Assembly (NCBI GenBank): GCA_020002185.1
Contig: CM034539.1
Coordinates: forward strand, 2,904,108 to 2,968,107
DNA length: 64,000 nt
Reading direction: 5' to 3'
From: Paraescarpia echinospica
Taxonomy: Eukaryota; Annelida; Polychaeta; Sabellida; Siboglinidae
Within the stretch, counting starts at the first letter, position 1; the number at the start of each line of letters is the position of its first letter. Positions 58,581 to 64,000 of the stretch are shown here, piece by piece. The notes under the pieces were generated by a model. That model worked only from the letters and a program-made list of their open reading frames with translations. It did no database searches and had not been told where the DNA came from. Both the position numbers and the translations under genes were made by a program.

Positions 58581-59985
58581 TTGAATCACATGTATATCAA
58601 TACACTCTGTACGGCATGTATAATTGTGCTTACAAAGTTTTGTCATGTCTTACATCTTTCACAGTTGGAATTGCATCTCCTTGCTGTCTGTTTTGGGTTA
58701 TCGTTCCAGATTCGAAATGCCACCAAGAAGCGACAGTTTGCGCCACCTGGTGAGGGCACGCAGCCGCGACAGAAGCGCCAAACTGTGGGAGGACCGGACG
58801 CGACAGCTGTCGCATGCAGCCGTTCTGTGACACGTCGCCATGGAGCCATCAGCGCTACAGTCACCAACGCTTCCGAGCCAGATCCCATCGTTGCTGTGGC
58901 AGACGCCATTGTGACAACAGTGATGGCAAAACTGGAAGCGTCAGGTCGTTTGCTGCCAGCCCCAACACACGACAGTGGACAGCAACTTCCTCTGGTCGGT
59001 GAAATTGCTCAGCCAGTCGAAGAAATAGACTCGTTTCAGCCATTAGAGTCAGTGAGTGATAGAGCCGATGACGTTATGCATGTGCTAGGGGGTGAATTTC
59101 CTCCCCAATCAACAAGTTACAATGTCATAAACCGACTACTGGGGGGCAATCTTCTTATTGAAGTGAAGCAAAATATTTGGAAAGGAGACTTCAGTAATCT
59201 CCGCATGTTGCTCAATGATCAAGATCTAGAGGAATACCAAAGCCAGCGGTTATCGCTGGAAATTACCAATATTGGTTCACAGCAGGCTTTGACCATGGCA
59301 AAAGCCGGTTCCAGTAAACCAATCACATCTTATAGCCAGTGGGTATCTGCATTTACCATTTATGCGGCTGTACTCACCGAACACTTTCCATACCAAGCCC
59401 CATGTTTGTTTAAGCACATCTCTGACATTGGGGAGATGGAGTGTCGGTTTGGGGGCATAGCCTGGAGAATTTATGATGAGTTTTTCCGTAGAGAAAAGAA
59501 AACGCACCAATTGTACTATGAGCAGATTCACTGGAATTTCCGCTTTCGCTGCCTTGAACAACCCACACAGGCCACGCGAAACTCTTTTAGTAGCCCGAAC
59601 ACCCGCAGACCAATCGTCCAGGGTGTGCCCTCCATGGCTGGGCGTTACAGGAACGGACAGTGCCTCAGTTTTGAACAATCAGGCTCCTGTAGCAAACCGA
59701 CCTGTCCGTACAAGCACGCATGTGCCCGGTGCTCTGGCAGCCATCAAACATGCAACTGTGGCAGACGAACACCCATTGTCAAAGGTGTCCGTCTCCCAGC
59801 CCAGACACAAGCTCCCAACGCCAATCAAAGGGACGTGCTCGCTGACTACCTGCTACATTATGATGAGCGGGAAGTAACCATTCTTCTCAACGGGTTCACA
59901 CTGGGGTTCTTCCTTCACTATGACGGTCCACAACACTTACGTATGTCTGGGAATCATCAATCTGTCCTCCGGGCTGATTCTATAG
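58581..59985 (+). pseudogene. DIRS gag-like protein and RT leader
   Basis: Long open frame; the ATG at 58581 is the first available but the real start may lie nearer 58715. Residues near 361-393 form a CCCH-like finger followed by more Cys/His (C361, C370, C375, H379, then CARCSGSHQTCNC), typical of DIRS gag nucleic-acid binding regions. After it, ADYLLHYDEREVTILLNGFT and LGFFLHYDGP are the start of a DIRS RT domain. The frame is open to 59985; its last 32 residues belong to the inserted LINE. It would act as structural protein and RNA chaperone in the cytoplasmic particle. Confidence 0.8.
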
Positions 59986-60383
59986 TAACAACACTAGAGA
60001 CCAGGAGACTGAGTGGAGATCAGATAGAAGTGTTTAAAATATTGAATGGTTATGAAAATATTGATAGAAATATGTTTTTTTAGTTAAGAAAGATAGAAAG
60101 ACTAGAGGACATAAAGTTACATTAGTAAAGGAGCAGTGTAGATTAGACGTGAGAAAGTTCTCATTTTCACAAAGGACTGTGAATGAATGGAACAGATTAT
60201 CTGATGATTGTGTGGGTGCTAGTAGTGTGAATATGTTTAAAAATAAAATCGACACATACCTCAGAAGGGCTGGATATATGTAAATAAAAGGGTTGGACTC
60301 TCGATAAGCCAAAGGGCTTCCTTGTCCACCTGCCATCTAGAGTTAATTCTCTGGATGGCAATCTTGTTAAATCTTGTTAAATA
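59986..60383 (+). mobile_element. LINE 3' end (A/B/C family) inserted in the DIRS RT
   Basis: Starts TAACAACACTAGAGACCAGGAG and carries DQIEVFKILNGYENIDRNMF, RKFSFSQRTVNEWNRLSDDC and NKIDTYLRRAGYM-like codons with stops, the 3' UTR hairpin (60331-60360) and the GTTAAATCTTGTTAAAT tail. 5'-truncated. Removing it brings the two DIRS RT parts together at GTAA, a likely short target duplication. Confidence 0.9.
60331..60360 (+). other. LINE 3' UTR stem-loop, compensatory variant
   Basis: TGCCATCTAGAG pairs with CTCTGGATGGCA around a TTAATT loop. Relative to 9024-9053 a C-G pair became T-A by changes on both sides. Confidence 0.8.
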
Positions 60384-61030
60384 TTGGTAAATTAATGAAA
60401 GAAATGTTGTTAGGACGAGTAGCAGGTCCCTTTATCGAGCCTCCATTCTCAAATTTATAATCACCCCCCCCTTGATTTAATACCGAGACATGACCCAGGC
60501 TGATTCATGATTTGTCCTTCCCACGTGGAGTCATCAATTTCCATACATCTAAAGTATTCACTACTGTTCAGTGTGAAACTCTAGACAGAGTAGAACAGTG
60601 GTAGAACTTGTGCTAGAATGTCGTCAGGGTTGTCTCATGACTAAAGCAGACATTAAAGATGCGTTCCGGCTAATCCCCATTAAACCTCAAGATTACCATC
60701 TGTTTGGTAATGACATGGAAAGGGCAATTCTATCACGACAAAGTTCTAACGATGGGTTCTACGATTAGCTGTCAGACATTCGAGTGTTTCAGTCGGGCAG
60801 TGCAATGGACGTAACAGCACCACTTTGCTGTTAGCGGTGTCAAACATTTGCTCGACGATTTCATATTTCTGTATGCAAAGGAATCGGTTTGTCGCAGTTA
60901 CCTTCAGTCTTTCGAGCAGCTGTCGGAGAATCTAGGTATCCCTCTCAACAAGGAAAAGCGATTTTTGCCCTCGACCTGCCAGACTGTGTATGGCATTGAG
61001 GTTGACACCCAAAAGTTGGAGCTCAGGTTT
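60384..61030 (+). pseudogene. DIRS reverse transcriptase, broken
   Basis: LMKEMLLGRVAGPFIEPPFS directly after the LINE (60393-60450), a stop at SNL, then MTKADIKDAFRLIPIKPQDY (60640-60700), where KADIKDAF carries the first catalytic Asp, a stretch with frameshifts and stops (60720-60840), HLLDDFIF with the paired aspartates (60846-60869) and VYGIEVDTQKLELRFPGG (60985-61040). The DIRS-type signature GRVAGPF and LDDF are clear. Non-functional. Confidence 0.8.
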
Positions 61031-61424
61031 CCTGGCGGACAAAATAGCTAAGGCAACTACGTTAGTGAATCGTCTAGCGAGGTGTCGTACAGTCACTTTG
61101 CGGGACTTACAATGGTTCATCGGTCTTTTACAATTTTGCTGTCTTGCCGTATCGTGCGGAAGAGGATTTCTCAGAAGGTTAATAAATCTAACCCTGGAAA
61201 TCAGCCGTCCGCATCATTATGTCAGATTGAACCGTGACGCCCGAGCAGACTTGCAAGCTTGGCAAACTTTCTTACACTCATTTAATGGGAAATGTATGTT
61301 CTTGGACCAAACGTTTTTGTCCTCTCAAACTATCAAACTATACAAGGGTTTTGCAGCTGTATTTGGCAAAACGTGGGGAGCTGGGAATGGCACAGATAGT
61401 TTTCATCGTCCGACATCACGCTAA
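61000..61424 (+). pseudogene. DIRS RNase H region
   Basis: ADKIAKATTLVNRLARCRTV, LRDLQWFIGLLQFCCLAVSC, GRGFLRRLINLTLEISRPHH, LNRDARADLQAWQTFLHSFN and KLYKGFAAVFGKTW, in a frame different from the RT (shift near 61025). This is the connection-RNase H part seen in DIRS elements. It terminates at TAA/TGA near 61425. Confidence 0.75.
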
Positions 61425-61464
61425 TTGAGCTGTATCCGTTAGTGTTGATTATTGAGATGTTTGT

Positions 61465-62143
61465 TTGCTACCTAGCAATAATGCCACAGTCACTGAGGCC
61501 CGAAATGCTGCTAGATTAGAACACGATTTGATTAGATTGTATCTGGCACCTACTACGCTAACTTCATACCGTTACAGTCTCGGTAGACTCAACAATTATC
61601 TTGAATTGAGTGCACCCGGTACCAAAACAATACCTCTGTCACAAGCCCATCTCGCAGGTTTCATCACGCACATGTATGCGGCACAGTATGCATCTTCAAC
61701 CGTTGTATCTTCTGCTTCAGCAATATCTGCCAGTCATAAGATTATCGGCTTGCCAGATCCAGCGGACAGCTTTTTAATTAGAAAGCTATTGATCGGGGTT
61801 CAAAAGAAGGCGGGGTTAGTAGACCCAAGGTGCCCAATTGTTCTCCCCATGCTCGCTCAGCTGGTATCGGCAACACAGGTTGTTATACCTGACAGGTTTT
61901 TACAATGCTGCATAGCTGCTATGTTTTTGTTAGCATTTCATTGTTTCTTGCGAATCGGGGAAATTACCAGGCGTCCAGGTGGACGTATCGAGGATCTTAT
62001 ACAGTTGGATGATCTCACGTTTGTGTCCGGACCACACAAAAATACCATGCAGCTTACTCTATGCCATTAAAAGCACCAACAACCCAACAGGCATGTTGTC
62101 CTTGAAATTGCATCACAATCTCAGCATTGTTCTATCGCTGTCA
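61465..62143 (+). pseudogene. DIRS tyrosine recombinase, C-terminally truncated
   Basis: Frame without ATG (opens at TTG 61465). N-terminal SAM-like part: LAPTTLTSYRYSLGRLNNYL, then HLAGFITHMYAAQYASSTVV, GLPDPADSFLIRKLLIGVQK and CPIVLPMLAQLV, then AAMFLLAFHCFLRIGEITR (Arg163 is at the usual catalytic Arg I position). TAA at 62068 precedes KHQQPNRHVVLEIASQ-like codons; the H-x-x-R and Tyr boxes are absent because LINE C begins at 62144. Such enzymes integrate the circular cDNA by recombination rather than by a DDE integrase. Confidence 0.8.
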
Positions 62144-64000
62144 TTAAAGAGTGAAATTGAATGCATCATCGTCAAATTTGTTCCCTTAAAACACACGGGA
62201 AACGGTCCAAAAAGAAACACTTATCGAAAGAAGCCATTATAAAAATTAAGTATAAAGAAATGATGTGGAAGTCATATAGACGTACTGGAAATGACGAAGA
62301 CTACAACATTTATAAAGAAGCACTAAACCAAGCTACAGCTGAAATTAGAAATTCAAATAGAAGCTATGAACATAAATTAGCTTGTAATATAAAACATGAC
62401 AGCAAGAGTTTTTATGCATATATTCGAAGCAAACAGAAAGTTCAGGATAAGGTCGGTCCTCTAGAAGATAGTGCTGGAAACGTAATATCAGAAGGATTCT
62501 TAATGGCAGAAGACCTGAATGAGTATTTTAGTTCAGTGTTTACCAGAGAAGACACTAGTTCACTGCCAGTACCAGAGGCTAAGTTCAAGGTGGCAGAATC
62601 AGACTATTTAAGACAGTTAATTGTAACCCCAGAAATGGTAGCTAAGAAAATCAGGGCTATGAAGGATAATAAATCAGCTGGAGTGGATGGTATTCCACCC
62701 AAACTACTATTGGAAATTGTAGAACAAATTAGCATACCGCTTGCAACAGTTTTCAACTTGTCATTAGAAGAAGGAATGGTTCCTTTAGAATGGAAAGAAG
62801 CAAACATTATACCGTTATTCAAAAAAGGTTCGAGAAACAAGTCAAATAATTATAGACCAGTTAGTTTAACATCGGTGATTTGTAAATTATTAGAAAGACT
62901 AATTAAAGATCACATGGTGGATTTTCTTGTTAAACATAACTTGATAAACCCATCACAACATGGGTTTCTAAAAGCGAGGTCATGCTTAACAAATATGTTA
63001 TGTTTTTTTGGAAGATATCACTAAGTGGGTAGATGATGGATCACCAGTAGATATCATCTACTTAGATTTTCAAAAAGCTTTCGACAAAGTGCCACATCAG
63101 AGATTACTGCTTAAACTAAAGGCCCATGGCATAGGAAATGGTATAATTAACTGGATAAAAAAATGGCTGATTGACAGAAGACAGCGGGTAGTTGTTGATG
63201 GGGAGGCTTCAAACTGGAAATCAGTTTTGAGTGGGGTTCCACAGGGATCAGTACTGGGACCTATATTATTCTTAATATATATAAACGATTTGGACGATGA
63301 TATAGCTAGCAAGGTGTTGAAATTTGCAGATGATACAAAAGTGTTTAGAAGGATTAAAAGTGATGGAGATAGACAGCATTTACAGGATGATCTTGACAGG
63401 TTGATCAAATGGTCTGAAAAGTGGCAAATGTTGTTCAATTTTGGGAAATGTAAATGTCTTCACACAGGACATGGGAACGAATATGTAGAATATACAATGG
63501 GGGGAACTGTACTAAATACTACTGTAAAAGAAAAAGACTTAGGGTTGACAATTAGTGCTGACATGAAGGTTTCAGAGCAGTGTGGAATTGCAGCTTCAAA
63601 AGGAAATCAAATCCTTGGATTGATTAGGCGAAATATAGCATATAAAGAAAAATAACTAATAATACCGCTGTACAAAACAATAGTTAGACCTCATTTAGAA
63701 TATTGTATACACGCGTGGAGGCCATACCGCAAGAAGGACATAGATATGTTAGAAAGAGTACAGAGGAGAGCGACTAAAATGATTCCAAAACTGAGGGATC
63801 TTAGTTATGAAAAACGCCTAAAAGAATGTCGTTTAACAACACTAGAGACCAGGAGATTGAGAGGAGATCAGGTAGAAGTGTTTAAAATATTGAATGGTTA
63901 TGAAAATATTGATAGAAATATGTTTTTTTCAGTTAAGAAAGATAGAAAGACTAGAGGACATGAAGTTACATTAGTAAAGGAACAGTGTAGATTAGACGTA
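62144..64000 (+). mobile_element. LINE copy C, same family as A and B, runs off the window
   Basis: Homology to copy A starts at A position about 7016 (TTAAAGAGTGAAATT) and continues to the window end within the C-terminal region. 5'-truncated insertion into the DIRS recombinase. It keeps the CTAAAAGAATGTCGTTTAAC sequence near 63816-63836, where A and B share an indel. Confidence 0.9.
62161..64000 (+). pseudogene. LINE C reverse transcriptase, broken
   Basis: RT blocks NKSAGVDGIPPKLLLEIVEQ, GSRNKSNNYRPVSLTSVICK, YLDFQKAFDKVPHQRLLLKL, LSGVPQGSVLGPILFLIYIN and KFADDTKVF are all present. One extra T in the run near 63003 shifts frame, and TAA at 63653-63655 replaces a sense codon present in A. 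The endonuclease is missing by truncation. Of the three main copies its RT core is the most complete. Confidence 0.88.

Larger units (their letters stand above)
58581..62143 (+). mobile_element. DIRS-type retrotransposon, interrupted
   Basis: Plus-strand order gag (58581-59985), reverse transcriptase (60384-61030), RNase H (about 61000-61424), tyrosine recombinase (61465-62143), the order of DIRS/Ngaro-like elements. Interrupted within the RT by a LINE 3' end (59986-60383) and cut in the recombinase by LINE C at 62144. The left end and its terminal repeats were not located. Coding is richer in GC than the AT-rich surroundings. Confidence 0.85.

Overview
The window looks like a piece of an animal genome, most likely a marine invertebrate. 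It is AT-rich, dense in micro- and minisatellites, and packed with non-LTR retrotransposons (LINEs) of several lineages, a DIRS-type tyrosine-recombinase retrotransposon and a hAT-like DNA transposon. I found no intact host gene, no rRNA or functional tRNA gene, and no prokaryotic gene organisation. Every recognisable protein-coding stretch belongs to a mobile element or a repeat-associated family, and almost all are broken. Species cannot be named from the sequence. All homology calls are from motif recognition, without a database search, and repeat boundaries are by-eye estimates.

Layout. 1-1430 is one arm of a long inverted repeat; the other arm is at 48640-51322. It carries an 87-bp tandem array. 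2890-5210 is a decayed fold-back element whose core encodes a fragment of an acidic-motif protein that I compare with FEN/XPG-like PIN nucleases. 6125-9080 (+) and 10314-13113 (-) are two nearly identical LINEs placed tail to tail. 13245-13500, 15470-18672 and 55480-58110 hold three more remnants of the PIN-like family; the second lies between about 180-bp inverted repeats, the third between the same tandem-repeat arms as the 2890-5210 element.

20.9-42.6 kb is a mosaic of one repeated composite unit, here called R2-R1-R3-L-R4-S1. It is present in two long collinear versions (22.8-31.3 and 37.2-42.6 kb), a short version (31.5-33.5 kb) and an inverted partial version (20.9-22.8 kb). Different LINEs (D, E, E2, F, G) interrupt the copies. 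43-48.6 kb is satellite-like: 290-bp units with one inverted unit, a 72-bp minisatellite open in both directions, and a diffuse repeat. 48681-50113 is a non-autonomous hAT-like element with a perfect 8-bp target duplication and a nested LINE. 51.6-54.9 kb holds long GT/CA tracts and a 52-bp minisatellite.

58581-62143 is a DIRS-type element (gag with CCCH finger, reverse transcriptase, RNase H, tyrosine recombinase). It is interrupted by a LINE 3' end at 59986-60383 and cut by another LINE that runs off the window at 64000.

The parts do not form a cellular pathway. The record is one of successive insertion, duplication and decay. The observation most likely to point to something undescribed is the repeated link between the PIN-like nuclease family and flanking inverted repeats.
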